Assembly (NCBI GenBank): GCA_010279815.1
Contig: QEOQ01000345.1
Location: forward strand, 405,556 to 469,555
DNA length: 64,000 nt
DNA from: Brachionus plicatilis
Taxonomy: Eukaryota > Rotifera > Eurotatoria > Ploima > Brachionidae
Direction of reading: 5' to 3'
The notes under the pieces were generated by a model. That model saw only the letters and a list, made by a program, of their open reading frames with translations, was not told the origin of the DNA and did no database searches. Positions 48,983 to 62,697 of the stretch are shown here, piece by piece; within the stretch, counting starts at the first letter, position 1; the number at the start of each line of letters is the position of its first letter. The position numbers and the translations under genes were made by a program.

Positions 48983-51900
48983 TTAAGACAAAGTGCAGTT
49001 GGCTTCCGTTGGTAAAACTGTGTAAAACGAAGCTGAGCCTGTTGGATGAGAACAATCGAGAAGATTTTCTATACAAACACGTGATAAGTAAGCAGTAGTT
49101 CCCGTAGTTATAGATGGTCGCTCGTTGTAAAATGCAAATTTGCTTGACTTTGGCAAATTTTTGTCTTTACAGTACAGCTCAATTGCTTGATTCACCATTT
49201 TATCTACTTCAATAACTCTGGTGAACTGAAGCTCTGGATTACGACAAAGAATTGTATAAATAATCACAAACATTTCTACTACAATTTGTCTAAAAACAGG
49301 CTCGTCTATAATACTAAGCATTTCTTCGATTTTAATTGAAAAATTAAGCTCATAATCCGTCATGTCCGAAAGAGTCGGTTGCTAGTAAAAAAATAATTTA
49401 TTAAAAAATCAGACGGTTAATTTTTTGTTCAAGATTAAAGCTCTAATATTTATTTATGTGATGAAAAAGAGTGAGTCAATTTTTATTATTTTGTGCTTGT
49501 GATATTCAAATAAAATTTTAAAAATAAATCCTTAGTAAAATAATGCTGGTTAAACTAAATTCACTTGAAAGAATAAAATTTTTTTAAGTGTATTGATTTA
49601 TTAATAATAAAATAGTTAAAAGTTGAATTTAAACCATCTCCGATATAGATATTTATCGTTTTCGTTTAAAATAGTCAAATATTTATTCTATTAATTCAAA
49701 TTTAATTTTTACTATTTAAATTTTTTTCTGTTTTAAGCATTTTTCAACTTTTTTAATAAACTTGGAACATAATCATTTAATTTTAAGTCTTGGTAATTTT
49801 TGCATTTTACACGACTTGAAAAAATTAAAACTAGATTTTGTTCAAAGTCTAGTAAAAAATCTAAGATGCATAAAACATTTCTAAGAAGAGTGTCAATAAT
49901 CTTCTTTTTTTTAATCCTTATACTTGTTTGGCATATATTTGATCAATATCTACATCTCCCTTAACGGAAACAAAAGGATTAAATAGAAGAAAATTTGAAT
50001 CTTAAATAATTTGAAGATCAAAATTTTATAAAATGAGAATTTTAATTTTTTGAACAAAGAACAAAAACAAAAATTTAATATTAGAATGCCTTTTTATCAG
50101 GTTTAAAACTCTTTTTGAAAAAATAATCAGCTGGTGCCAACTTTGCATTCCCCCTAATAAAATATCCGCGAAAATTCTGGAAGTATGTAAAGCACTGAAT
50201 TAGCTAATGATTAAAATCAAATTACAGAGTTATTGCAGATTGTAAATTTGTCTTAAAAAAAGTTTTTATAAGAAGAAAAATTTAGCGTAACGAGTTTTAA
50301 AAAGGTTTTTCAATTTTAAACTTTTGTATTTTCAATTTAAAGTTCTCAAGGCGTGTTAATTTTTTTAAACTCTAATTTCTGATTTTATCTTTTATTTTAC
50401 TTTATTATGATTCTATTTTTTTTAAATAAGATGTTAAATTTTTTATTCTTCTTAATAATATTAATTAACACTAAAATATCAGATTTTGCTCTTTTCTCTT
50501 AATACTTTAAAAAAACACTTAAAGCTAATCAATCGACGGTCTTTTTTTCCTATTTTTTTTAAGCTTTTTGACCATAAAAAATTATCTATCGAAATAAATT
50601 AATATTAAAATTTAATTTGATTTTATAAATCATTTAAAGTACTGTTACGATAAGTTTATTTTTGCTAATTTTACGTTAATTACTAAATTTCTCGTAAAAA
50701 CTAAAAAGTACCAAAATATCTTGTGTGTTAATTTTGGTAAACGAACATGGATAATTAATTTTTTATTAATTATAAGTAGATTTAATGAAAAAGTAAATAT
50801 TCGTAAATTAACCTAAATTTCGTTTTTTATGGTAAATTTTAGTAAAAAGGTAATATTCAGTTTTATTTAATATTCTGTTATAAAAATAGAAAAGTATAAT
50901 CCAAAATGGATACAATCTAAAATAAAGGTTACCTAAAGATTTAAATTTAGTTCTATTTTTTGTTTGAAAAGAATTTAAATAAGATTTAACCTTGAATTTC
51001 AACGTTCTTTTATTTCATCTATTATTTCATCCGATTCAGGATCATTTAATTCATTCATTTCTAGAAAAGATTTTTTGATTTCAATTATTTTTATTCAAAT
51101 TAAAAAAAAAACGCAAAGAGAGTTGAGAATTTTTCACACAGTAGAAAATCAAACACAAATAAAATTTGTTAGGAAAATTATGAGAAATGATTTATTTGAT
51201 CTGTATCTTTAGTGATGTAATCAGAAATTTAGATTTAAAAGAATAAATCACCAATTCTCAATGCCTAAAATTGAGATAAATAAAGACTTATTAGCTTTAA
51301 ATCTTTATTACAATCTGATAATTAACTTACGCATTATTTTACTTTATTAGTAAAAAATGTTTGTTTTTAGTTTTTGAAAATTCATTATCTTCTAGACAAA
51401 AAGGGGATATTAGGAAAAAATAAAGAAATATTTTATTTTTATAGCTAACTTAAAGCAGGCTAAAAAAATTCAACAAACTTTCATAGGATTTTTCTTAAAA
51501 AAATATTTCTCTAAGTGAATTAAAAATTTTAATTAATCTTACTTGAGGCAAATGATAGTCGTAAATTTTGATACCCATCGGTGACTTATTTAAAATATAC
51601 CATAATTGTTCATAAAAATTCAATGGTACTCTATTCAAAGCCCCGTCCAATTGTCTTTTTTGATAGATATTTCTATCCTGATTATTATTACATGTCAAAA
51701 TATAATTTAGTAATTGTTTTATTTGATTTGGCGACAAGTCATATATTTCCATTACTTCCTCATTATCAGGATCAACAATAACCTTCAATTCTTGCTTCAT
51801 TACCTCAACAATCCAGCCGAATCTTAGCTTCATTATTCCATTAAACATTTCTGGCGATGTTGTGCTATATTTGCTGATATTAATTACCAACTCCTGCATT

Positions 51901-54900
51901 ATAACTGCCAAGTAAACATCATGGGGAAATATGTTCTCATAGAAAATGTTTTTTATGCGGTCCGGAGTGAGTGGTTTCAGAATTTCTACTTCTTCATGGC
52001 CAAACACTCCAAGGGTCACAATTTTTCCACGCACTAGAATATTAGTTATAGATGGTGCCAAGCTGTCAACAGTCTTGTGCAGTATGCTGGTGCAGTATCG
52101 AACAGTGCGCCAATTTTGTGCGCTAGCTGCTTCATTAGCCAATTGACTGAACATTTCTTCGATTGTTTGATCCTGAATTTGCAGCTTGGTGCCAAAGCGA
52201 ACGACCAGTTCGTGCATAATAAGAGCTTTGGCAAAGCGGCTGGTTGACGAGTGCAACACGTTAATCAGCTCATTAAGACTAAGCTTAGAAAAATCCTCTC
52301 GCTTAATTGAAAAGTCTTCAGCGACATTCATTTCTTTGGGTATATCGCTGAGGCTTTTGTATTGGGAATTGTCAGTGTCCAGTTCTTTTAAGGCCAAAAA
52401 CTCATATGTGTCCGTGTCTTCATCCAAAAAGTCCAAATGTTCCAAGCAGGCCGATGGTATTAGGGTCTGTAAGCGTTCCATTCTAACTGGGACTCCGTTA
52501 ACTACACCTTGTTTGAACTGAGACAACAGTTCGAGCAGGTCGTTTCGCTGTGGACCGCGCAAATTCTGCTCTCTGATCAAAAATATATAAATTGGTCGGC
52601 CTTGCAGCTTCCAGCATTTTGACAAAAATTCCAAGTCATTTCTCACATCGTCGAGCAATAGACTTAGATCAGATGACATGTAAAAGTCATTTGTCTCAAA
52701 AGTAAGTGGGTAGCAGAGAACTGTCTGAGAGCAAATGCGGTAAAGTTTAGACGTGCCAAGAACCCCAATAGGTCGATTTGGACGGCTAAGAATAAAGAGT
52801 TAGAATAAATTTTGAACTAAAATCAAAAAAAAAAATAAAATCAAATTAGGCTTTTTCAATAGTATTTTTGAAACTGGATGAAAAATCGGAAAAAACATAG
52901 AAGACCTTTAAAAAATATATGGGACTCCCGGGTAGTGTTATCAATTGATAATATAATCTTTTTTAAATTATTGACCAAGCGATTATGTCATCTAATTAAT
53001 AACAAATTTTTTATTCATTTGATTTTGCTATCAGTATATTATTTAATATTTAAAAAAAAGTGTTATCGATAAAATAATTTTGTTAACAACAAAATTTTTA
53101 AGTTATCAAAAATCATTTAATTATTAAATTAATGTTATTATAAAAAATATATTTTAATAGATTCCCAGATTTAGCTGTAGTATACCTTGATGTTCATACC
53201 TTATTAATTGTTGTTCACCTTCTGGACTGGGACTTTTTTTCAAATATAACTAATCATTATGCGATTAAAATATATCATGTTGTAACTGGAAACTATTAGT
53301 TATCAATTTTTTTGATATCATATGTACAAGTTTGTTATCAAGCATGGACTAATATTACAAAACTTTTATCACTCCGATAACATAATCGATTGGCCAAAAG
53401 ATGATAACATTTCATGTTATCAGTTGATAATACTGCTGGGAAGACCCCAATTTTTGGACATTAATATAGCAAAATTAAAATAAAAAAAATAAAAATTATC
53501 AATATAAATGGATTAATTTTTTGTGTTTGAATTACAAAATGTATCCAATGTTGAAATAACATTGAAAAAGTGCGATGTTTCAAATTATTTTTTCAGTTTA
53601 AAATAAAAAAAATAATTTTAAGTTATTACTGCAAGCATAAAAAACTTTTTTGTTTTTAAATTTTGACTTTAGGTTTGTGCTATGATGATATTTAAGATAA
53701 TAATTGTAGTTTAGAAAACTATCTACGCTCTATTTTCCATTTTTTATAAATTGAATATTTGTTAAAAGGCATCAAACGAACGTCAATTATCACTAAAGTC
53801 AAATTTTTTAAAGAAAAAAATAAAGTTTTTCGGATCCAGTCGGTTATGTGAACTATGGTTCATATTTTACTGGAACAATTCCTATTCTCAGGTTTTTTAA
53901 ACTATTTGTCACCTAATTTAAAAATTGTTCACCTATTTTTAAATTTTTTTTTATCTATTTAGAAAAAAAACAATTTTAAGTTATTATTGCAAGCATAAAA
54001 AACTTTTTTGTTTTTAAATTTTGACTTTGGGTTTGTGCTATGATGATATTTAAGATAATGTAATATTAAAATAATAATAATTCAATTGATAAATAAAAAT
54101 TAAAAAATAAGATAGAAAATAAAATAATTAGATAAAAAAATTTAAAGTAGGGCGAAGTAGGTAAAATTTGCGAAATACATGAATCCATGTTTCTCAAAGT
54201 AACGCTTGAAGGGTGATAAATCAATTTTAATTTTCTTTAATTTTATTATTTATGTTTAACGGTAAAGATTTAAGTAGAGAGCGTATTTGAGTATTTTGGT
54301 TTGTTGAAAAGGTTATGTCAGATCAACTTGATCAGAAAAAATGCTATTTCTAGAACTCCTTCAAATAAAAAAATATTATTAACATCATTTTTTTATTTTT
54401 ATATCAGTTTCGAGAACTAGGCATTCTATTAAAAAGTTGTTGATGTTCACCTAATCTAAAAGACTGTCAATTAATTTGAAATTTGATCATCTAATTCTAT
54501 TTTGGTTCACCTTTTCGTGAACAAAAAAATTAGGTGAACTTATGTTTCACAAACCCGAGAACAAGAATTGTTCGCATAATATGTGAACTATGGTTCACTA
54601 GATAGAGTTTTTCAACGATTGAATATTAATTTAAATCTAAATGAATTATTTATCTTTTTTTTAATTTTATTTTATCTTATTTAACTTTATTTTTAATTTT
54701 TTTGTTTCATGTATTTTTATTATAAGGTTGGTACAGGTACAGATAAACAAATAAATAATAAATAAATAATTTAAAAGTTAAATAAAGAATTTTCAATATT
54801 TTTTTCAAATTTCTAAATAAAAATTAGACTCATTCTATTTCACTCAAGAGTTTAATTTCAAATAGGAAAATGCTTGCAGTATTAACTTAAAATTATTTTT

Positions 54901-57900
54901 TTATTTGAAAGTGAAAAAATAATTTGAAACATCGCACTTTTTCAATGTTATTTCAACATTGGATACATTTGTAATTCAAACACAAAGAATTAAACCAAAT
55001 ATTATCTTAAATTTATACCTTTCTCTCAAAAAAATTTAGACAAATTATGTTTTATATTGAAAATTATTTAATTACAGCTTTGAAAATTTCTTTGATAATT
55101 TTTCTGTGAAAAATATTCGATGTATGAATTCGATAAAAAAAATTCAATGAACTATTTCGACAAAAAAGTATTCTGTGAAAGGTGGTAGTGCCCTTATTTG
55201 CTATTAAATTATATGATTTATCATATTTTAAATCATTAATTAAATACTAACCCAGTGAGCTTCAATTTTGTGTTTAGACCAAGATGTTTGTAGACTTTGA
55301 CTAGCTCGCTTGGCGGCCAAATTTCGATCGGCTCTATTTGATGTGGAGTTTGGGACTGAATGCCATAGTTTGCCAGCATCTGCTGCAATCGAACGCTCTC
55401 TGCTATGCAGCATATATGAACAGTTAAGTCTGAATAAAATCCCTTATAAATTAATATTTAGATTATTTTAATTTAAAATTATTTTATTAATTTAAAAGCA
55501 ATTAAAAATTATGTTTTAACAAAAAGCAGTATTGGAAATTTTTTTTCTAGCACGAAAAAATGAGGAAAAATACAAAAATTTAAAAAAATTCTACAATTTT
55601 TGAAAATAACATAATTTTTGTATTTTTTCTTTTATATAATCACAAAACTGAACAAACATGCTACTAAGTGAAGACACCACTCTAGTCACAATCTTGAGTA
55701 GAAATTAAATCTGATAAATTAAAATGTGAGAAAGCCTAAAACAATCAACCCATTTAAAACTTACATTTCTATTAGGAACCTAAAATTGAATATTTACAAT
55801 TTTTGCATATTCAAAGAATTGATTTGATAGAAAATAGCATTAAAAATGTTGGTACTATAATAAAATGCTAAAGACAGCTTTTAAACTGTGAATTTAATGA
55901 AAAAATTATTCAAAAGAAAGTTGAAAATTTAAAAGTAAAAATTTTTAAGAAAAATTTGAAAATATTTTCAAAAATTTTTGAATTTTTGAATTATTTCAGT
56001 AAAAATAGGTTTTAAAAATTGAATTTAACAATTCAAAAGAAGTACCAACATTCAAAATGCCTCATAAAAGTGAATCAAAACGAACCTTGAATGTTGAATA
56101 TCGTTTTGATTGTCTTGGTCTTTCCGAAGGCTGAAGATACCGTCTAATCGGATCCAGTTCTTGAATCAACAGGACTTTGTCGGCTAAAAAAAATCGATTA
56201 AATATTATATAACATATTTACGAGAAAAAATGTGCAATATTGATCAAACTTTTGCAAGTTTTAAAGATTTAAGTGTTCAAAAATTTTAGTTTTTGATTAT
56301 TCTCTTTCAATATTTTTTTCTATTTGAAATGAATGAAAGAGAATGTTTAAAACGTTTAATCAAAACTGACTTGATTATCTATTTTATTAATGATTAAATT
56401 ATAAAATCTAAAGTTTGCAAAAAAATTAGATAATCACATTTGTGGCAACCATATTTTTTCATTTAGATTTTTTTTAATTAAATGGATAAGAAGAAGACTC
56501 TTAGAATTTTCGAAAAATAAATAGAAAAATAAATTACATTATATAATTGATCTATTAATTTATTTTCATTTAAGTTGAGCAAATTTTTTATTATATTTTA
56601 AATATTTTTCTTCCAATACTTTAAAATTAAATTTCTAAATTACGTCGCCTAAATTTGAAATCACTAAGTTTAAAATAATAATGAATATATTTTTTTAATT
56701 AAAAGTTAAAATTAAGGGGCGAGATTAGAAAGGCATAAAAAAGTGCATAATGAAAAAAAAACACATTTAAAAAAAATTTCAAAATTAAATTGCTAAAAAG
56801 CGAAAAAAAACATAAAAACTAAAGAAAGATTTCAAAAAAGATAATTAATAGAAATTTCAATTAATAAATCTCGAATAGTTACAAAGCACTAAAATTCAGT
56901 TTCAGAAGAAATAAACACATCAATTTTTTGTATTTAGATTAAATAAAGATGAAAAAATTTTAGTTACAATTATTATTTAAAAAAGATAAATATCTTCAGC
57001 TAAATTAAATGACTTAACATAATCCAAAAAATAAAAATTCCAGTCATTCGCCATTTTAGACCAAAATTACTCAAAAAAATTTCAATGAAAAAAAAATTGT
57101 CTTTTCGGGCGCTATTATAGATTCGTTTTTGTTTTTCAATTTGTTCTTAGAAGCTGATCATTACAGAGCACAAATTGAGTTCTCAAATATACAAAAAATT
57201 TAGTTACAAAAAGTAGAATTTAAAAAATATTAATAAAGTTGCGAACACAGTTCTAACAAAATTTGTTCTCTCAAAAGCAAAAGAAAAATTCTAGATCCTT
57301 AGAAGAATAATTCAAAATTAAGTTCTAAATTTTTCATAACAACAAATAAAAAAACTGACAACGAAACATAAATGGGTCTTTTAAATTAATCAATTTCTGT
57401 ACAACAGTTAAAAAAAATAATTATATTAGCAAAATAATTTACGTATTTGAAATATATGATCAACTATAAATGAACAATTAAATTAATTATTAAAATGAAT
57501 TAGAAAATAATTTGTTACCCAATAATTGACTGATAAACCAAACTGCCTGGGTCCAAAGATGCGATGAATTTTTGCCAATTTCAGGACTCGGTAGTTTTTC
57601 TTGAGATCCCGGGTTGGATCTTTCAAATTCGATTGCTTCCGAAGGTACATAATAGTAGTAGGGCAACACGGTACCTTTGCTTGTATTTTTTAGGAGTCTG
57701 AAAATTGATTCGTAATATTTTTTGGCATCTTCTAAATTATTCGAAAATACTGAGTTGATGAGCATAAAACAGTAAAAAATCGGATATTCATTCTCAACTC
57801 CCTCGAAATTTTTTACCTCAGACGCTTCATAGAATTGTTTTGCTTTGTCTTCCAGGATATGATTTGCCCCATCTCTTAAAAAACGCTTAAATCCGTAATT

Positions 57901-60900
57901 TCCTTTCAATCTGCGCAAGCACTTATTAATAGTTTTGTTAACAATTCCACTATCATGGACTGCAAAGGCCGGGAACCCAATAGTTGCTAGTAAGGACACA
58001 CTGGTATTTTTGGAGCTAGACTCTCTGGGCAACAGTGTCTCCAAAGTAGTTCGATTTCTATTATGAGCATCTATGTCTACGTAGACAACTGACCAACTGC
58101 AACCATCATCTCCATATAAATTAAAACCGTTCATGGACTCCAATGCTGCTTTTGCCATGCCTATTGAGCTGGCGTTTAATTCACATTCATTATTGTTGTA
58201 TTTGGTGCCACGTTCAAACATGCCATAGTCTGGTGTACGATACGCTCTTTCGATATAAAACACTAGTCCTTGGATAAAATTAACCTCATGTGGTGAAAAA
58301 ATTATCTTAAATAATTAATTATTTAGTATAATTTATTGTTTTTTCGCTAAAAAATAATATTAAATTAAGAAAACTATTATTTTATTCAAAAAGCTTAGAA
58401 AATTGTGAGTCGAATGGTATTTGGTACTAAAAATTTTTGAATCCAATTCTCAAAATAACTAAGGTCTTTTATCTTAATCAATAAATCTCAAAGACTGGAC
58501 TTCCTGGACAAAAACTTAATAAAATTGTTAGGAGGCTCTTGAAATTCTCTGAAAGAAAAATGGGGGTCTGTTGGGGATCAGTAGGGTTCAGATTTTATGA
58601 AATATGAAAAAATACAATTTAAAAAAAAAATAAAAATCTTGGAAAAAGCTAATTTAATTTTCAAAAAGTAAAATAAATTCCAAACTAAATGACATGTTAA
58701 AACTTTTAAAAATATTTTTTCTTTTTAAAAAATGTCGGGGTAAAATTTTAATAATCCTTGAAATTATTAAATTGGTTAGAAGAATAAACTATGTCAGATA
58801 CTTGGCAGTCAATTTGAGTAGACACTGATGATTACGGAAGAGATGAGTGAACAATTTTAGATGAAAAAGTACACTTTTTATAGAAATAGTGTATTTCCAT
58901 TCATAATTCTGAGAATTCTGAATTATTAGCAGAGAACTTAAATTTTGATAGCTTAAAAGGTCAATGTTCAAAAGATAGAATATTTTTTAGAAGTGTCAAA
59001 TGATAAAAAAAAATATATGAAATTTTGATTTTGTTAAATATAAAATTGATTTATTTTACAGTGTTTTACTTTATTTTACGCAGAACGGGTAATATTACAT
59101 CATTTTACTTAATTTTACTGTAGGATGCAATAAAATGTTAGCTTACTTAAAATGGTGTAAAATTACGCAATATTACGTTATTTCAAGTAAATCTTAACAA
59201 AAGTGTTGACGGTCAAAAAAGTCCAATTTTTCGAACAAAAGTTTGATTTTTATTTTACACAAAATAATCCTAAAAAATGTTTAATAAGGCAATTTTTTGT
59301 AATTAAATTTAATTCTGTTTCTTATGAATAAAATTCGGCAATGAACCTTTTGAATAACAAATTTTTAATATTTTCTTTTTTAGATTTTTGCGATTTATGA
59401 AGATTTAATAAATGTTTTACGAAGATTAATTAAGATCTGTCTGGAAAGATCTTAATTAATCACCCTACTTGTAATGTAATTTTATGTAATCTAACATTTT
59501 TTGATGTAAAATTACGTGAAATGATGTAATATTACTCGTTATACGGTTTAAACTGTAGAAAAAAAAATAGAAAATTAACTAATATAGAATATAAAAAATA
59601 TGAAAATAAATCGATTGATTAAAATGTTTTTTTTTAATTGAATAATTATTCTTTTACTTAATCGTTCAATAAATTAATGATACCCAAACAAATTCAAATT
59701 TAATACATTGCGTTTATAATTCTTGTTTGATCTTAATTTAGTTATTAAAGCCGAAGATTTGTCCATATTTAAAATAATATTAATAGCTTAATTAAGTTTT
59801 AAAATATAAATTTTGACACTTAGTTATAATTGTTAAATAAAACATTCAGATAGAACTTTTTTTGAGTTTTTTTGGTAATTTCACCACGAAAATTAAGAAC
59901 ACATCTATCCTAGACGGTGTAAGAACCGACTTGAATCAATGATTTAAAAATTTTATAAATATTATCTGACAATTATATTTTTTTGTTCAACTAAAAATGG
60001 TATGGAATTATTTAAGTCTATTACCAAAGAAGTAAATCCAGGAAATTTAATGAAAGCATAAATTTAGATATTTTTGACAATTTAACTTAATAGAGATTAT
60101 CGAAAGGCCTTAAAATTTTTTGATGTGAGAAATTTCAATTTTTGAGATTACAAAAAAAACTAATTTCTCTGACAAAAAAACTAATTGACTAACAATTTTA
60201 TTTGTGGAACTGAATATTTAATTTGAACTGACAAAATGAGTCCTATTTACCGGCTAAATTAACTAATTCGGAAGACTAAAAGGGTTTATTGCCTGACAAA
60301 AATAAAAATTAAAAATTATTTAATTGCTATTAGGTTTTTTAACAGTTGATTTCCTTAGACTTCTTAGTTTTCTCGGTAAATCCGCGCAATCATAGATTGG
60401 TGGTTCCTGAGATTTATTTTCATGTTAAAAATTTAGAATATCCAAGTCGTGATCAAAAATAAGAGATTATTTTTATTTTATTTGTTTACCATTAATCAAT
60501 ATATTTAATAAATATATTAAAAATAATTATTAAGACGCAAAAAATTTAAGGTAATTTTAAAACAAAATTTTCATTCAAAAGTCTTCAAAAAAAAGGATTT
60601 TTTTCAAAAAAAGGATAAAAAGATTATGGCCCATATTAGAAAGAAAATTTTTTTGATAATAAAAATTTAGCGCTTTTTTTTTCTTTAGCCTAAACTAAAA
60701 ATACAAAAATTACATGTATTTCTTTAATTATTAAAGATATAAATAATTTCCCTATTTTCTTAAAGTTTTTTTTTTTATTTACCTGTAGACCAGATGTAAT
60801 CATTTGAGCCAATGTGACCAGATAAAGAGAAATGCAGTCGATTTGCAAATGACCATAACTAAGTTCGTTTATCTCATCACCCGTAACAATATCAAATTTT

Positions 60901-61535
60901 GTAGGCAGAGCATCTTTAGTTGATTGATTAGCTTTATAGCGCTCGAGTTTGTTCGCTTGTCTCATCCAGCAAAATAAAATACCTCTCATAGCTTTCACTG
61001 CCACTTGGCCTAATAAATACGTTCTGCCTTTATCACTGTCAACCTTAATGTAGCACTGTCTTAGAGCCCATATTGACAAAGCACAATAGGTTGTATCTCT
61101 CACGTGTCCAGTATTGGAAGCATTACAATTGGTAAAAATGGGAAACAGACCTGTCGATGGACTTTGATATTGTATTACACTGCTATACAACATTTTATAA
61201 TAGTGATCTAATATTTCATAAAAATTTCTCAGTTTCATCGATTCATTATGTGAATAGGATTCCAAATTATCGCTTACTGAGGTATTGCCTGTCATGTTGG
61301 CAAAATGACTGGATTTATTTAAGCTTTCGTTGAATTCATCGCAAGTGACTAGTGCTTGCTTCGTCATTCCCATTCGGGTAGAATTTATATAGTTGATGTA
61401 ATTTATTTCACCAAGACTCGGTCGCATCATGAAGTTATGACCGCCACTTTTTGAACTGCCATCAACCGAAGATGTATCAAAAAGCATTTCTTTTAAAAAA
61501 TAATATTTTTGATTATTTCTAACAAAACATGACAT
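48983..61535 (-). CDS. PHKB: Phosphorylase b kinase regulatory subunit beta, about 1150 aa
   Basis: The beta subunit of phosphorylase kinase, which controls glycogen breakdown. Exons on the minus strand: 60783-61535, 57519-58305, 56086-56183, 55252-55429, 51543-52785, 48983-49381. The first two encode the glucoamylase-like N-terminal half ([58 protein letters not shown]). Later exons carry [35 protein letters not shown], the alpha/beta helical region with [19 protein letters not shown], and the C-terminal [20 protein letters not shown]. The beta rather than alpha type is judged from these blocks. One joint is unresolved: 56086 to 55429 needs one extra nucleotide, either from a donor four bases further on (after GTTC) or from a missed microexon. 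The first ATG is 61535; ATG 61487 is an alternative. Several introns contain inverted-repeat elements. Confidence 0.93.
49382..51542. other. Last PHKB intron, AT-rich
   Basis: This 2.2-kb intron joins CAA to CAA in phase 0. It is A/T-rich. At about 50640-50830 TTACG- and GTAAATT-rich sequence resembles the ends of the TTTACGT-type elements but with weak pairing. No nested gene was recognised. Confidence 0.5.
52921..53448. mobile_element. Inverted-terminal-repeat element (MITE-type), 528 bp
   Basis: The left end GGGACTCCCGGGTAGTGTTA and the right end, read inverted, GGGGTCTTCCCAGCAGTATT share most positions and continue into ATCA(A/C)(T/C)TGATAA on both sides. Inside are further TTATCA/TGATAA motifs. 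There is no open frame of note. It lies in the PHKB intron between 52786 and 55251. Confidence 0.7.
53510..54993. mobile_element. Composite inverted-repeat element, about 1.5 kb
   Basis: The terminal repeats pair for about 120 bases: TTTGTGTTTGAATTACAAA near 53520 against its complement near 54970, then ATGTTGAAATAACATTGAAA and GTGCGATGTTTCAAATTATT. Inside, about 90 bases are directly repeated (53611-53700 and 53971-54058, sharing GGTTTGTGCTATGATGATAT). A further pair of segments carries GTGAACTATGGTTCA (53850 and 54575 regions). No transposase is visible. It sits in the same PHKB intron as the 528-bp element. Confidence 0.75.
59057..59557. mobile_element. Palindromic element with TA flanks (Tc1/mariner-like MITE), 501 bp
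   Basis: The left end TACAGTGTTTTACTTTATTT and the inverted right end TACAGTTTAAACCG begin TACAGT on both sides. Pairing then continues through GGTAATATTACATCATTT and ATTTTAC-rich sequence. The TA at each end fits a TA target duplication. It has no coding capacity. It lies in the first PHKB intron (58306-60782). Confidence 0.75.
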
Positions 61536-61633
61536 TTTTGAATTAAAAAAAAATGTTTTTATTCAAAGGATTTTAATATCCTTGATGAAAATCACCAAAA
61601 AAAAATAAAAATAATATTTTAACAATTTTTATT

Positions 61634-62697
61634 TTAAATAGTAAAATATCTCAAAGCACCCAGGATTATAACTAGAATTGTCAATAACGATCCGGCTATG
61701 TATCGAATTGTGTCCGCCTTAAACATTTCAAGCAATGCCCTCACATTCGAGATCTCAGTATCAATTCTACTATCTAATTTATGCAATCGGTTCGTAGCCT
61801 CATAAAGCTTATCAAAAATAAAAAATATTTATTAAAAAGAAAAATTTTCTAGACATCATTACTTGCTCGTTTGATCGGCTTTTTTCTAAATTTATGTCAA
61901 GTCTGAAGCCGCTTTTTAATTTTAAAATTTCGTCCTTTAATTAAAATTCAAAAAAAGCTCTTTTTTTTAATTTTATTTATTACATTCAATTGCTCTCTAA
62001 AGTTTTTTAGTTCCATTGCTAATTTCTAAAAAAAATTAAAAAAAATTGAAATTTTTTCTAACAATTTTTTTTTGTTGGAAAATTTACTTCATTTTCATTT
62101 CTTAAAGTGGAAAATTCACTTTTTTCCAAAATTATCATATCCTTTTTCAATGAGCCTATGTGAATCATGACTTGTTGAATTGCCAATTCCTTGAGTATGA
62201 CATTACTTTTAACCAAGTTGAATAAAGTTTTTTATTTTTTTACTTGTCCAGATTTGGTGACACAATCTTTTTTGATATCTTGCGAGACAAAGTTTACGAT
62301 TTCCTTGAAAAGTGAGCACAACTGCTCGGCTTGTTGTTTGTTGAAGCCATTTTCCGTAAGGCTAGAGACAAACACGTGAGTATCAAAATAGCTTCGTTCG
62401 GCAACAATATTGCGGGACTTTTTTGCCGAAAGGGATTCATAAGGCTTGATATCTTGAGGCATAAAATTTAATTTGATTACTTAGAGGAGCACATTTGGTG
62501 GTCTAACTTTCCGAGCTTGTACTGCTCGATGTTTCGGTCTGATTGAATCGCACCGCATTTAAACTACATACTCGATTAGGTAAATAATATTTTTTCCTAC
62601 ACAAGGTTAAGTTTGGTGCATTTAATTTGAGAAATTTATTCAAGGCATTTCTAATGATTTGAGTAGAGCATGTAGTCGAAATGGATGCAAGGAACAT
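61634..62697 (-). CDS. CCDC90/MCUR1-family mitochondrial inner-membrane protein, 6 exons, 262 aa
   Basis: Exons on the minus strand: 62508-62697, 62244-62452, 62088-62189, 61984-62025, 61863-61934, 61634-61807; phases agree. The N-terminus (about 55 residues) is Ser/Thr- and Arg/Lys-rich with few acids until residue 50, which fits a mitochondrial targeting sequence. The family core starts at YFDTHVFVSSLTENGFNKQQ, then a coiled coil with IQQVMIHIGSLKKDMIILEK, SEFSTLRNENE and LDINLEKSRSNEQ, and ends with one membrane span (IAGSLLTILVIILGAL) close to the C-terminus. This is the layout of CCDC90B and MCUR1, the latter linked to regulation of the mitochondrial calcium uniporter. The length of 262 fits CCDC90B better, but the two cannot be separated here. 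The PHKB start codon lies 98 nt downstream. Confidence 0.9.
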
